Notes: a model not told the origin generated them from the sequence alone. DNA of 64,000 nt from Aureispira sp. CCB-E (GCF_031326345.1 NZ_CP133671.1:124001-188000), one strand, 5' to 3'. Positions 9,463-19,105 are shown, numbered from the stretch's first letter. Made by a program: numbers and translations.

Positions 9463-10629
9463 ATGCGAATCATACTATTTACAGGAAAAGGAGGAGTTGG
9501 AAAAACAACCACGGCTGCTGCCACAGCCTTACAATGCGCTAGAAAAGGTTTAAAAACATTAGTCGTTTCTACCGACCCTGCGCACAGTTTGTCTGATGCC
9601 CTCCATGTTGAGCTTCAGCCCGAACCTACTCTGATTACAGAAAACTTATGGGGACAAGAATTTGATGTCTACTATTCTATGAAAAAGAATTGGGAGAGTA
9701 TGCGCCACTTAATGTTGTCTATTTTTAAATGGCGAGGTGTGAACAACGTTGTTGCAGAAGAGTTATCAGTATTGCCGGGTATGGAAGAAGCCTCTGCTTT
9801 CTTGTGGATTGAAAAATATTATCAAGAAAAATTTTACGATGTCTTAATTATAGATAGTGCTCCTACAGGCGAAACATTGACATTACTCACCTTGCCTCAA
9901 GTCATGCAATCTTGGTTAACCAAAGCCTTTCCTGGGCAAAAAATGGTTATCAAAGCTGTTGGCAAAATCTTAAAAAAGACCAAAGGCATTCCGCTAGAAG
10001 AGGGCTATGAAGAACTACAAAACTTATTTAATAAGTTGGAAACCGTTCAAAAAATCATGCTCAATCCTGAAATTTGTTCTATTCGTATTGTAGCCAATCC
10101 AGAGCGCATGGTTATACAAGAAGCCAAACGTGCTTATACTTACCTCAACTTGTATGGTTACAATGTAGATGCAGTCGTTGTGAATCGAATTTTACCAGAG
10201 TTGGCTGGTGGTGCGGGGTCTGTTTTTGAGCAATATGTTCAATCTCAAAGCAAGTACCTTCAAGACATCGAAGAAAGTTTTCAACCTTTGCCTATTTTTA
10301 AAGTAGAACATCAAGGACAAGAAGTATTTGGTCTAGAATTATTACAACAAATAGCCACAGCCATCTATAGCGAAGCCAATCCTGCTAAGATATTTCATAA
10401 CGAAAGTCCTTTCAAAGTAGAAGAATTTTCAGATTACTACAAAGTCTCTATGTACCTTCCTTTTATTGGTGCCGAAGAATTTAGCTTAGAAAAATACGGC
10501 GATGAATTAGTCATTAGTATTGGTGGACGTAAAAAAAGTGTCCTCCTTCCTCGTTTTGCTAATTTCTTGGACTTGGATGGTCATGCTTTTAATAATTCTT
10601 GGTTGCACATACGTCTAAAAAAGGGGTAA
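9463..10629 (+). CDS. ArsA/Get3-family ATPase with C-terminal HSP20-like domain
   Basis: A deviant Walker-type P-loop (GKGGVGKTTT) starts within 10 residues of the ATG. It is followed by the family motifs STDPAHSLSD and DSAPTGETL. These place the protein in the ArsA/TRC40 ATPases, which bind arsenite or membrane-protein tails; no metal-site cysteine pair is obvious, so arsenite export is not implied. The last ~70 residues (FKVEEFSDYYKVSMYLP to the end) look like the HSP20-like beta-sandwich found at the C-terminus of many bacterial ArsA homologues. I chose the ATG at 9463 over an in-frame GTG at 9409 because the P-loop strand normally begins the protein (388 residues). The stop codon is 1 nt before the next start, so the two genes are translationally coupled. 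Confidence 0.85.
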   Translation: MRIILFTGKGGVGKTTTAAATALQCARKGLKTLVVSTDPAHSLSDALHVELQPEPTLITENLWGQEFDVYYSMKKNWESMRHLMLSIFKWRGVNNVVAEELSVLPGMEEASAFLWIEKYYQEKFYDVLIIDSAPTGETLTLLTLPQVMQSWLTKAFPGQKMVIKAVGKILKKTKGIPLEEGYEELQNLFNKLETVQKIMLNPEICSIRIVANPERMVIQEAKRAYTYLNLYGYNVDAVVVNRILPELAGGAGSVFEQYVQSQSKYLQDIEESFQPLPIFKVEHQGQEVFGLELLQQIATAIYSEANPAKIFHNESPFKVEEFSDYYKVSMYLPFIGAEEFSLEKYGDELVISIGGRKKSVLLPRFANFLDLDGHAFNNSWLHIRLKKG

Positions 10630-10630
10630 T

Positions 10631-11089
10631 ATGACACTAAACTGGGTTTGCAAATCATTTGAAACATTATCAGGAATAGAGGTTTATCAACTTGGTCACT
10701 TGCGCCAACAAGTCTTTGTTGTAGAGCAAAACTGTCCTTATTTGGATTTTGATAACTTGGATACAATCTGTGCGCATGTTATGGCGTTCAATGACCAAAA
10801 TCAACTCATGGCGTATACTCGATTGGTTCCCAAAGGAGGATCTTATGAGCATGATATTTCAATTGGGCGTGTGGTCACCAGTCCTTTGACACGAGGCAAG
10901 GGAGTTGGGCGATTGTTAATGGAAAAATCCATTGATTATTGTTGGGGTTTGTGGGGCAAACAGAATATTCGCATTTCTGCACAGGATTACTTATTGGAAT
11001 TTTATGAAAGCTTAGGTTTTAAGGATACGGGTAAAAAATACCTAGAGGACAATATCCCTCATACACAAATGTATTTGGAAGTAAAGTAG
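10631..11089 (+). CDS. elaA: ElaA-like GNAT N-acetyltransferase
   Basis: A 152-residue GNAT protein. The N-terminal LRQQVFVVEQNCPYLDFDNLD is the ElaA-type signature. The acetyl-CoA-binding core reads IGRVVTSPLTRGKGVGRLLM with the Q/R-x-x-G-x-G/A loop. The C-terminal FYESLGF motif is also typical. It should transfer an acetyl group from acetyl-CoA to an amine; the substrate of ElaA proteins is not settled. It starts 1 nt after the ArsA-like gene stops, which suggests translational coupling. Confidence 0.88.
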   Translation: MTLNWVCKSFETLSGIEVYQLGHLRQQVFVVEQNCPYLDFDNLDTICAHVMAFNDQNQLMAYTRLVPKGGSYEHDISIGRVVTSPLTRGKGVGRLLMEKSIDYCWGLWGKQNIRISAQDYLLEFYESLGFKDTGKKYLEDNIPHTQMYLEVK

Positions 11090-11276
11090 GCAAAAATGCT
11101 TTGGGAAACTCTAAAATTGAAATTAAAACTATCCTTTCTCTTTTTAGCAACGTTTCTACAATTAGTAATTCACCAACACTTTGTTGTATATGGTGTCAAA
11201 AAATTAGCTTGTGTCAACTAGTCAACTATTTTCTTGATATCATGTAGTTCAATCAACTTGCAAAAATAATCATATA

Positions 11277-12005
11277 ATGAACCTATGCATTGATGTAGGC
11301 AATACACAAGTAAAACTAGGGGTTTATGATGCACAGAATGTCTTACATTCATTTTCTATACATTCTGAATTATCAATCCCCCTCTTAGAAAAAGTATGTT
11401 CAGAATTTGCAATAAAACATGCCATTCTATCCTCTGTTCGGGCAGATTATCAGCAAATTATAGACTTTTTGAGCACACAGCTACAAACTGTCATTCAGTT
11501 ATCAGCAGCAACCAAGGTTCCATTAAAGAGCCAATATCAAACTCCTAAGACATTAGGGAATGACCGGCTGGCAGCTGTGGTTGGCGCAACAGTAATACAT
11601 CCTACACAAGGAGTTTTGGTCGTAGATGCAGGCACTTGTATCACTTATGATTTTGTTACAGCTCAACATGTTTATATGGGAGGAAGTATTTTACCAGGTA
11701 TTCAAATGCGTTTTCGAGCTTTACACCAATTTACAGCAAAACTACCTTTGATTGAGCAAGAAAATTTGAACCACTTTATCGGTACCTCTACCAAAACATC
11801 TATTCAAACAGGAGTACTTTATGGTGTTTTACACGAACTGAAAGGTTTTAAATTACAATATGAACAACAATTTGGCAATATTAAGGTCATTGTGACTGGA
11901 GGCGATGCATCTTATTTTGAAAGTCAACTTAAAAATGAGATATTTGCGCAGCCTAAACTCGTTTTGATAGGTTTAAATAAGATTTTAAATTATAATACAC
12001 AATAG
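11277..12005 (+). CDS. coaX: Type III pantothenate kinase (CoaX)
   Basis: This enzyme catalyses the first step of coenzyme A synthesis, phosphorylation of pantothenate by ATP. It has the ASKHA-fold phosphate-1 motif DVGNTQVKLG at the very N-terminus, GNDRLAAVVGA for pantothenate/dimer contacts, the phosphate-2 motif VVDAGTCITYD, and GGSILPGIQMR. The length (242 residues) is normal. In many Bacteroidota coaX is followed by an outer-membrane protein gene, as it is here after 118 bp. Confidence 0.95.
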   Translation: MNLCIDVGNTQVKLGVYDAQNVLHSFSIHSELSIPLLEKVCSEFAIKHAILSSVRADYQQIIDFLSTQLQTVIQLSAATKVPLKSQYQTPKTLGNDRLAAVVGATVIHPTQGVLVVDAGTCITYDFVTAQHVYMGGSILPGIQMRFRALHQFTAKLPLIEQENLNHFIGTSTKTSIQTGVLYGVLHELKGFKLQYEQQFGNIKVIVTGGDASYFESQLKNEIFAQPKLVLIGLNKILNYNTQ

Positions 12006-12123
12006 ATTTGCCTCTGTTGCACCTTGATTTTGTTGGTTTGGCATAGAACCACCAATCTAAGTAAAAATTCAATGCCTTAGATAGACAATCAACAAACAAC
12101 AGACAATTCAAAAATAAATTTTC

Positions 12124-13524
12124 ATGCAACAGCTTTTTAAGCAGACATTTACACCATTTTTAGTCCTTCTTTTGATGGGAACAATGGTAACAGCTTCTTT
12201 TGGACAATATTCTAGAGGTAATTCGCCTTATTCTCGATATGGCTTAGGAGATTTGAAAGGCTCTCTTTTTACCCCTAATGCCTCTATGAGTGGAGGATTA
12301 TCAGCTACCTACCGTAGTTATTGGGACATCAACCTAACCAACCCTGCTTCATTAGGAAAACTACGTTACACCTCTTTTCAACTTGGCCTGGACTATCGCC
12401 ACAGCGAATTATCAGAAAAAAACACAGGTTTGTCTGCACAAGCAGATAATGGGAACTTGACCTACTTGTCTTTGGCATTTCCGATTACGAAAAGTTGGGA
12501 AGTTATGCGAGATACTTTGCGCAGAGGAGCTCCTGTTCAATGGGGAATGGCTTTTAGCTTGATGCCCTATAGCCAAGTTAATTATGATGTTTCTGTAACA
12601 CGAACCGTAGGCAACATTCCTAATGTATTGTTCAATTATACAGGAGAAGGCAATAAGTATCGTGTCAATTGGTCAAATGGAGTTACCTACAAAGGCTTTT
12701 CGGCAGGACTCAATGCAGGATTATTATTTGGAAAAATTAGCAACAGCACCTATATTGATTTTAGAGATAGTTCCTATTCTTTGGCTTATGATGAGCGATT
12801 ATTAGTAGAAGAAAATGGTGTTGGCTTTATTTGGGACCTTGGATTGCAATACGAGTATGTCGTTCCATCCAAAAATAAAAAAGTATCCCCAGACCCAAGT
12901 TTCAGTATCGACAATAAATTAACCATTGGTGTTTATGCTGGAGGTGTTTCTGATATCATTACTACATCTAGCCAACAATATACTAGAGTTGGCTTATACC
13001 ACCCTATTGATTCTATCCAAAACGCTAGCGACATCAAAGGAAGTCTTAACATGCCTATAAAATTAGGTGGAGGCGTTTCATTTGGCAAAGATTTGGGACT
13101 GTTGGTCGGCGCATCTTATGAAACAGAGATGTGGTCAATGTTCCGTAGAAATGGGGAAAAAAGTCCTAATTTATCCAATTCTCATCGTTTTGCAGTGGGT
13201 TTACAAATTGTTCCTGATTTTGCCGATTATACCAGCTATTTTAATAGAATTCGCTACCGTGTAGGCGCACATTATGGGCTTGATGCTCGTACTTTTGTTG
13301 CTGCCAATGGCACTAGCTATCAACTAATGGACTATGGATTGTCTATTGGAGCAGGTTTCCCGATGCGTCCTCCCAAAGCAAAAAGTATCTTAGGTTTTGT
13401 TAACCTTGGCTTTGATGTAGGGTACTTAGGACACCCAGAGCTAATTGGCGATGTCTACTTTAAAGTTAACCTTGGTTTTGCCTTAAATGCTAGTGGATGG
13501 TTTGACCGTTCTAAGTTTAGATAA
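12124..13524 (+). CDS. Outer-membrane beta-barrel protein next to coaX
   Basis: A 466-residue protein with an N-terminal hydrophobic segment and likely signal cleavage after TASFGQ. The start of the mature part (RGNSPYSRYGLGDL) is typical of a Bacteroidota outer-membrane protein family often found beside coaX. The rest alternates aromatic and polar residues in amphipathic strands, consistent with a FadL/PorV-like barrel. No ligand or transport function can be read from the sequence. Confidence 0.75.
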   Translation: MQQLFKQTFTPFLVLLLMGTMVTASFGQYSRGNSPYSRYGLGDLKGSLFTPNASMSGGLSATYRSYWDINLTNPASLGKLRYTSFQLGLDYRHSELSEKNTGLSAQADNGNLTYLSLAFPITKSWEVMRDTLRRGAPVQWGMAFSLMPYSQVNYDVSVTRTVGNIPNVLFNYTGEGNKYRVNWSNGVTYKGFSAGLNAGLLFGKISNSTYIDFRDSSYSLAYDERLLVEENGVGFIWDLGLQYEYVVPSKNKKVSPDPSFSIDNKLTIGVYAGGVSDIITTSSQQYTRVGLYHPIDSIQNASDIKGSLNMPIKLGGGVSFGKDLGLLVGASYETEMWSMFRRNGEKSPNLSNSHRFAVGLQIVPDFADYTSYFNRIRYRVGAHYGLDARTFVAANGTSYQLMDYGLSIGAGFPMRPPKAKSILGFVNLGFDVGYLGHPELIGDVYFKVNLGFALNASGWFDRSKFR

Positions 13525-13547
13525 AAAATAAGACAAAAAAGTCTAAG

Positions 13548-13609
13548 AGCCAATCTGAGTTGCCTTTAATAAACTTGATAATAAGTTTTTAAGTAATTCA
13601 GATTGGCTT
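13548..13609 (+). terminator. Long hairpin after the outer-membrane protein gene
   Basis: AGCCAATCTGA (13548-13558) pairs with TCAGATTGGCT (about 13598-13608). A second small hairpin (AAACTT/AAGTTT) sits inside the loop. The T-tract after it is short, so it is a weaker terminator candidate. Confidence 0.45.
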
Positions 13610-13693
13610 TAACATTTGGCAACCCACCAAGACTTCGAATAACTGCATCTAGTTGAGTATAGTTCGTTCCCCGCCAACTATAAACAAAGCAAT

Positions 13694-14004
13694 ATGACTT
13701 ATTCAAATTCCAATCTTTATTATCTAATTATAATTGGAATACTATACAACTCTTACATGGTTGCCCAATGCAACTCTTGGGAAGCGCACCCGCAGGGTAT
13801 TGAATATGCAAAAGAACAACACGTTCTTTATCGAGATTGGCTCAACAACAAGCAATATCAGAAAGCATTTCCAATATGGAAGGCACTATTTCTAAATGTG
13901 CAATCCCCAAAAGAAGCTCCCAGCAGGCACTTCAAATTGGAGCACCCTACTTTGTAGATTGTTGGATTCAGCAAAAAACCACGGTGCAAGTTGCTCCCAA
14001 TTAG
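13694..14004 (+). pseudogene. Collapsed copy of the downstream TPR gene (5' and 3' ends joined out of frame)
   Basis: The first ~75 codons encode a signal peptide and a stretch closely matching the next gene: QCNSWEAHPQGIEYAKEQHV here against QCESWEAYPNGVESAKEKHV there. The open frame stops at 13957. In another frame, from about 13920 to the stop at 14002-14004, the DNA encodes LQIGAPYFVDCWIQQKTTVQ, which matches the last residues of the downstream protein (GSYTVGCWIGATTTI). So the ends of a full copy are joined with nearly all of the ~390-residue middle deleted and the frame shifted. A short 87-residue secreted peptide could still be made. The parent is the 14247-15707 gene or a common ancestor. 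Confidence 0.75.
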
Positions 14005-14073
14005 ATTGGATAAAACTAATAATAATAAAAGATTAAGCGCCAAAAGCTTTTAGGTGTTTCCATCAATTTTTGT

Positions 14074-14081
14074 TATTTTTG
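14074..14081 (+). promoter_or_regulatory. -7 promoter element for the TPR gene
   Basis: TATTTTTG followed by CACC fits the Bacteroidota TAnnTTTG element. It is about 165 bp upstream of the start codon and lies beyond the pseudogene. The -33 region is not a clear match. Confidence 0.45.
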
Positions 14082-14246
14082 CACCGCTCTTGAACTAGGA
14101 TTTTAAGAGTCTGATTTGCAGACATTTAGTGCACACCTAATTTACTATAAATTATTATGGCACGCTTTTGGACTTTTATAAAACAGGAACCTACAAGTTT
14201 AAATTAGAACTAGAACTTAAATTAAGAATAAAAAATAAAAATAGTT

Positions 14247-15707
14247 ATGTTAAAAAAATGGAAATCTCTTTTGAAATTTGGTTCAGCCTTATCGCTTACT
14301 GTTTTAATGGCGGGACAAGCTTCTGCTCAATGTGAGTCATGGGAAGCGTATCCTAATGGTGTTGAGAGTGCCAAAGAAAAACATGTTATCTATAGAGACT
14401 TATTCAAATCAAAAAAATATAAAGAAGCTTTTCCTGTTTGGGAAGAATTATTTGCTACTGTAAAAATTCCGTTGCCTGCCAAAACAACGCACTTTAAAAA
14501 TGGTATTACCATGTATAAAACCTTTGCTAAAGATGAAAAAGACAAAGCAAAGAAGGAAGAATACTTAAAAAAGATGATGGATCTATACGACCAAATGGCT
14601 GCTTGTCTTGGCGAGGATTCTAAAGATAGAGCGTGGGAAGGATATTATATTTACTCGGCTCGTGGTAGTTCTGAAACGGCTATTGAGATGTTTGAAAAAT
14701 CTATTGAATTGGGCAAAAATGAAACCGATGAAATGATTTTTGTTCCAATGGCTCAATTAACTGTTTATTTGTTCCAAAAGAAACACCCCAAATTTACAGC
14801 TGAATACATGCGCGCTTTGTATGACCAATTAAAAGGAATTGCTGAGCATAACATTAAGAACAACCAAAAAGAGGGGGAAAAATACAAGAAAAAATGGGAA
14901 AAAGTAGAAGCTGAATTTGGAAAAATTGGTGGTGCTATCTGGGGTTGTGATTACTATGTTGATCAATACAAACCTAAATTTGAGGGAGACAAAACTAATA
15001 TGGAGCAAAATGCAGAAATATTAGATATCTTAAAGAAAAAATGTGGCGAAGAGAATGAATTGTATGTAGAAGTTCTTGCTATCTACCAACCATGGAAAGA
15101 TTCGGTAGATTATGAAGAAGCGAAAGCTAACTTTGACAAACTTTGCAACTTGAAAAAAGGTCAATTCCGTGAAATGGAATCTAGAAAGTTCAAAAAAGCA
15201 GGCGACGAAGAAGCTGCTGAAAAATACAAAGAGGAAGCTTTTGATTGGTATGAAAAATCTCTAGAAGATCCTAGTTCTCCAGAATGCGAGACAACGGAGG
15301 AAGAAAAAGGAGAATTGGCATATCGTATTGCTTACCACTACTTTGGGAAAGGTGCTTATAGCAAAGCAAGAAGCTTGTGTTACAAAGCTGCTGAATTAAA
15401 ATCTGGATGGGGAGAACCTTATATGCTAATTGGAAATATGTACGCTTCTAGTGGGAAACGTTGTTCTGGTGGTGCTGGAACAGGATGGGATGCACAAGTA
15501 GTCGCATGGGCTGCAATGGATATGTGGGCTAAAGCTAAAAGTGTTGACCCTAGCGTTGCATCTAAAGCTAATAGCAGTATCGCTAAATACAAAAAGTATT
15601 TACCAACCAAAGGAGATATTTTCCAACGTGGATTAAAAGAAGGTGGTAGCTATACTGTTGGATGTTGGATTGGTGCTACAACAACCATTCGGTCTAATGG
15701 AGAATAA
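14247..15707 (+). CDS. Secreted Lys/Glu-rich TPR protein
   Basis: A 486-residue protein with a signal peptide (LTVLMAGQASAQ, then the mature CESWEAYPNG). The body is helical and rich in Lys and Glu, with TPR-like helix pairs. The clearest is near residues 355-395 (ELAYRIAYHYFGKGAYSKAR ... CYKAAELKSGWGEPYMLIGN). The C-terminus has a GSYTVGCWIGATTTI motif that is also kept in the collapsed copy upstream, which suggests it matters to the family. There is no lipobox or T9SS domain, so a periplasmic location is likely. TPRs imply protein-protein contact; the partner is unknown. Confidence 0.8.
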   Translation: MLKKWKSLLKFGSALSLTVLMAGQASAQCESWEAYPNGVESAKEKHVIYRDLFKSKKYKEAFPVWEELFATVKIPLPAKTTHFKNGITMYKTFAKDEKDKAKKEEYLKKMMDLYDQMAACLGEDSKDRAWEGYYIYSARGSSETAIEMFEKSIELGKNETDEMIFVPMAQLTVYLFQKKHPKFTAEYMRALYDQLKGIAEHNIKNNQKEGEKYKKKWEKVEAEFGKIGGAIWGCDYYVDQYKPKFEGDKTNMEQNAEILDILKKKCGEENELYVEVLAIYQPWKDSVDYEEAKANFDKLCNLKKGQFREMESRKFKKAGDEEAAEKYKEEAFDWYEKSLEDPSSPECETTEEEKGELAYRIAYHYFGKGAYSKARSLCYKAAELKSGWGEPYMLIGNMYASSGKRCSGGAGTGWDAQVVAWAAMDMWAKAKSVDPSVASKANSSIAKYKKYLPTKGDIFQRGLKEGGSYTVGCWIGATTTIRSNGE

Positions 15708-16241
15708 AACAATTTGATATATAAATTAACATAACAGGTAATATTATTACCACAAAAGTCATCCAATTTGGATGGCTTTTGTTTTTTGTGCTAGCTTTTA
15801 GGGTACAAATAAGTCTGTGTACCACCTAAATAGAGGTTTCTTTCCCGAATCTACCATTTTTTGTTAGTTTTGTAAGGAGGCGCTTTGTGCAAAAAATTAT
15901 TCCTTGGCAAATTATTGTAGTGACTTTTCAGATTCAAAGCAGAAAGAATCTAAAGTTGTTCGTTGTTGCAGGGCTCTTTTAGTTAAGTAAGTGGGTAGAA
16001 AAAGTAAGAATAAAAACTAAACTTAGTTTTAGTACCAATCAAAAGGCTCTAGCAAGCTAAAGTGTATTGCGATAGCTACTACGTAATACTTAAATATCTT
16101 TTTCTAAACAATTACTTATCTACACTTTTTAAGCCCCCTTCTTTATATTACTAGTATAATTTCGAAAACTTGCTCAATGGCTACCCTGTCATTATTTTTT
16201 ATAGAATGCATTAACACTAAAACATCAAAAATAGACAATAG
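15708..16241 (+). other. Intergenic region before the M1 aminopeptidase
   Basis: A 534-bp spacer. It holds the TPR-gene terminator, a TAGTTTTG (-7-like) element at 15865-15872, and a TAAGGAGG sequence followed by a GTG-started frame of only 32 codons that I do not accept as a gene. A small inverted repeat (ACTAAA/TTTAGT) lies near 16014-16032. No other feature is seen. Confidence 0.5.
15754..15787 (+). terminator. Intrinsic terminator after the TPR gene
   Basis: An 11-bp stem (15754-15764 with 15770-15780) with a 5-nt loop and a following T-tract. Confidence 0.85.
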
Positions 16242-19037
16242 ATGACCCACAAACATTTAATTACTTTAGTTGCTATCGCCTTGTTTTGGACAGCTTGCAC
16301 AACTAATAGTAGAATTATTACGGTTGATTATACGGTTGAAAACAGAGATTTGGACACCGTTTCAGTCACGGCTTCTAGAACATCCAATTTTGAGCGCCCT
16401 GTTTACAATCCTAGTGCCACTCGTACCAATGACTTGTTGCATACCAAACTAGATGTTTCTTTTGATTGGGCAAATCAGTATTTGAATGGAAAAGCTGTTT
16501 TAGAATTAAAACCTGTTTTTCATCCAACCAATCAGGTGCGGTTGGATGCAAAGGGTTTTGATATTCACAAAGTTGCTTTAATTGGTATTGCTGGTCAAGT
16601 ACCATTGCAATATAAATATGAGAACAATAAGGATCTCTATATTACCTTGGATCGAACGTATAAAGCCAACGAAGTGTATCGTTTGTACATTGTGTATACT
16701 GCTAAACCAAATGAATTGCCTGTTGGTGGTAGCGAAGCAATTACGTCCGACAAAGGACTCTATTTTATCAATCCATTGGGAACAGAAAAGGGCAAACCTC
16801 AACAAATTTGGACACAGGGAGAAACGGAGTCTAGTTCTTGTTGGTTCCCTACCATTGATCGCCCCAACGAGCGTTGTACTCAAGAAATTTTCATTACGGT
16901 GGAAGATCGTTTCAAAACACTATCCAATGGTAACTTAGTCAATTCGGTTGAAAATTCGGATGGTACTCGTACTGACTATTGGAAAATGGATTTGCCACAT
17001 GCACCATATTTATTTGCGATGGTTGTTGGTGAGTTTGCTGTTGTCTCTGAAGAATGGAACAATAAATTGTTGCAATACTTTGTAGAGCCTAAATACGAAA
17101 AAGACGCTAAGGCTATTTATAAAAACACGCCCGAAATGTTGACCTTTTTCTCCGAAAAATTGGGAGTTAGTTATCCTTGGCCTAAATACTCACAAGCTGT
17201 TGTTAGAGATTATGTCTCTGGCGCTATGGAAAATACAACTGCTGTGATCTTTGGTGATTTTGTTCAAATGACAACAAGAGAGTTAATTGATAATAGCGAC
17301 CTCAACGAAGGTATTGTAGCCCATGAAATGATGCACCATTGGTTTGGTGACTTGGTAACTTGCGAAAGTTGGGCTAATCTTGCATTGAACGAATCGTTTG
17401 CAAACTATAGCGAATACCTTTGGTTTGAACACAAATACGGTAGAGATGCTGCTGATTATATCCGCAAGAATGAAATTGATGGTTATATGAACCAAGCTAT
17501 CATCGGAGGCGACAAACACCCCTTAATTTACTACGGGTATGCTGATAAAGAGGATATGTTTGATGCTCATAGTTACAACAAAGGAGGAACTATTTTGCAT
17601 ATGTTGCGCAACTATGTTGGAGATGATGCCTTTTTTGCAAGCTTGAAAAAGTATTTGGAAGATAATAAATATCAAGCGGCAGAGGTACACAATTTGCGTT
17701 TGGCTTTTGAAAAGGTAACAGGAGAAGATTTAAACTGGTTTTTCAACCAGTGGTTCTTTACAGCAGGGCATCCTGACTTAACTGTTACCAAGACATACGA
17801 CGAAGCAACACGTACCTTAAAAGTAACCGTTAAACAAACTCAAAACTATAAAGAAAGTACTGTATTTATACTCCCCTTTGCTATTGATGTTTATACCTCG
17901 GCTAGTGGCAAACCACAACGTACGAATGTAATTATGACAGAGCAGGAGCAAACATTCTCCATTTATACAGGAAGTGCCCCTGTTTGGGTCGGAGTAGATG
18001 CAGAAAGAGTCATCTTAGGAAAACGTAAATACAAACAGAGTAAAGAAGAGTTAGTCAACCAATTTAGACTAAGCAAACGTTATCAAAATCGCTATGAAGC
18101 GTTAAAGGAATTGAGATATTCTCAAGATAAAAATCCTGATGTGCAGCGATTGTTTAGAGATGCTTTAAAAGATCCATTTTGGTCTATCCGTGAACAAGCT
18201 ATTGATGCCATTAATATTGACCCTAACGACCAATTATTGATTAATAAATTGATCGAATTGGCTCAAAAAGACCCACGCTCTCAAGTTCGTCGTGCTGCCA
18301 TGGAACGCATTGGAGGCTTGGAAGATGCTCAATACTTGGAGGTTGCCAAAAATGCGGTTGACAAAGAGCAGTCTTATATTGTTATCTCTGCCGCATTGCA
18401 AGCTATCTATAGAACTAGCCCTGCTTTGGGAACAGAATATGCGGAGCGTTTGAAGAAAGAGGATAATGTTTCTATTCTTTTGGGTATTGCCGCTATTTTT
18501 GAAAAAACTGGCGATAAAAAACATATTCCTTTTTATGAAAACAATTGGAATAAGACAGATAATTACGCTCGTTTTACTTTCTTCAATAGCTATGCAGCCT
18601 TACTAGAAAACACCAAAGACGAATCTTTGGTTAGAGAGAAAATCGATTATTTTAAAACCATTGCTACCAATGAGGATGTTTCTCAATGGGGACGTTATGC
18701 TGCTTCTAATGCTCTAAAAAAATTGCGAGATGATTATTTCTCCCAAGCAGAAAAAGAATATAAAAAAATCGAGACATCAATCCTAGATTTAAAAGGGCAA
18801 GATACCAAAGATGCTTTGACGCAACTTCAAATATTACTAAAAGACAAATCCAACGCCAATTATGAACGTGCCGTGGATGCCATTCAACGTTTAAAAGGTA
18901 ATGAAATTGGTAGTATTTTAGATCGTGTAGATGAGTTTTCCAAAGTCAATACCTACGATATTATTGCAGAGGCAATAGAAGAAATTAAAGAATGGGAAGA
19001 AGATCCTACTTTATTGAGATTGTATCGTTCTTGGTAA
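16242..19037 (+). CDS. M1-family zinc aminopeptidase lipoprotein with HEAT-like C-terminus
   Basis: A 931-residue metallopeptidase that should remove N-terminal residues from peptides. The substrate-anchoring GAMEN motif and the zinc site HEMMH, followed after ~18 residues by the third ligand in NESFANY, are all present near residues 328-385. The N-terminal ~200 residues form the usual saddle domain. After the catalytic domain (ending near 530) come helical repeats of HEAT type, for example DPFWSIREQAIDAI and DPRSQVRRAAMERI. The signal peptide ends at a cysteine (ALFWTAC), so it is probably a lipoprotein in the cell envelope, although the residue at -3 is unusual. The gene stands alone between terminators. 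Confidence 0.93.
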   Translation: MTHKHLITLVAIALFWTACTTNSRIITVDYTVENRDLDTVSVTASRTSNFERPVYNPSATRTNDLLHTKLDVSFDWANQYLNGKAVLELKPVFHPTNQVRLDAKGFDIHKVALIGIAGQVPLQYKYENNKDLYITLDRTYKANEVYRLYIVYTAKPNELPVGGSEAITSDKGLYFINPLGTEKGKPQQIWTQGETESSSCWFPTIDRPNERCTQEIFITVEDRFKTLSNGNLVNSVENSDGTRTDYWKMDLPHAPYLFAMVVGEFAVVSEEWNNKLLQYFVEPKYEKDAKAIYKNTPEMLTFFSEKLGVSYPWPKYSQAVVRDYVSGAMENTTAVIFGDFVQMTTRELIDNSDLNEGIVAHEMMHHWFGDLVTCESWANLALNESFANYSEYLWFEHKYGRDAADYIRKNEIDGYMNQAIIGGDKHPLIYYGYADKEDMFDAHSYNKGGTILHMLRNYVGDDAFFASLKKYLEDNKYQAAEVHNLRLAFEKVTGEDLNWFFNQWFFTAGHPDLTVTKTYDEATRTLKVTVKQTQNYKESTVFILPFAIDVYTSASGKPQRTNVIMTEQEQTFSIYTGSAPVWVGVDAERVILGKRKYKQSKEELVNQFRLSKRYQNRYEALKELRYSQDKNPDVQRLFRDALKDPFWSIREQAIDAINIDPNDQLLINKLIELAQKDPRSQVRRAAMERIGGLEDAQYLEVAKNAVDKEQSYIVISAALQAIYRTSPALGTEYAERLKKEDNVSILLGIAAIFEKTGDKKHIPFYENNWNKTDNYARFTFFNSYAALLENTKDESLVREKIDYFKTIATNEDVSQWGRYAASNALKKLRDDYFSQAEKEYKKIETSILDLKGQDTKDALTQLQILLKDKSNANYERAVDAIQRLKGNEIGSILDRVDEFSKVNTYDIIAEAIEEIKEWEEDPTLLRLYRSW

Positions 19038-19068
19038 TTCCTATTTATTCCTTCTTTTAAAGAATACT

Positions 19069-19105
19069 AAAAGCAGTTTGCGAATAACACGCAAACTGCT
19101 TTTTT
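19069..19105. terminator. Bidirectional terminator between convergent genes
   Basis: A perfect ~14-bp stem (19069-19082 with 19090-19103) closes a 7-nt loop. There is a T-run on the right and an A-rich flank on the left, between two convergent genes. Confidence 0.88.

Noticed and set aside
14081-14150. A tRNA-like look in the stretch upstream of the TPR gene.
   Set aside because: No T-loop TTCGA motif or cloverleaf pairing could be made.
15873-15985. A TAAGGAGG sequence followed by a GTG-started 32-codon frame.
   Set aside because: The SD-like sequence overlaps the expected transcription start of the TAGTTTTG element, the frame is short and without motifs, and SD use is rare in this phylum.
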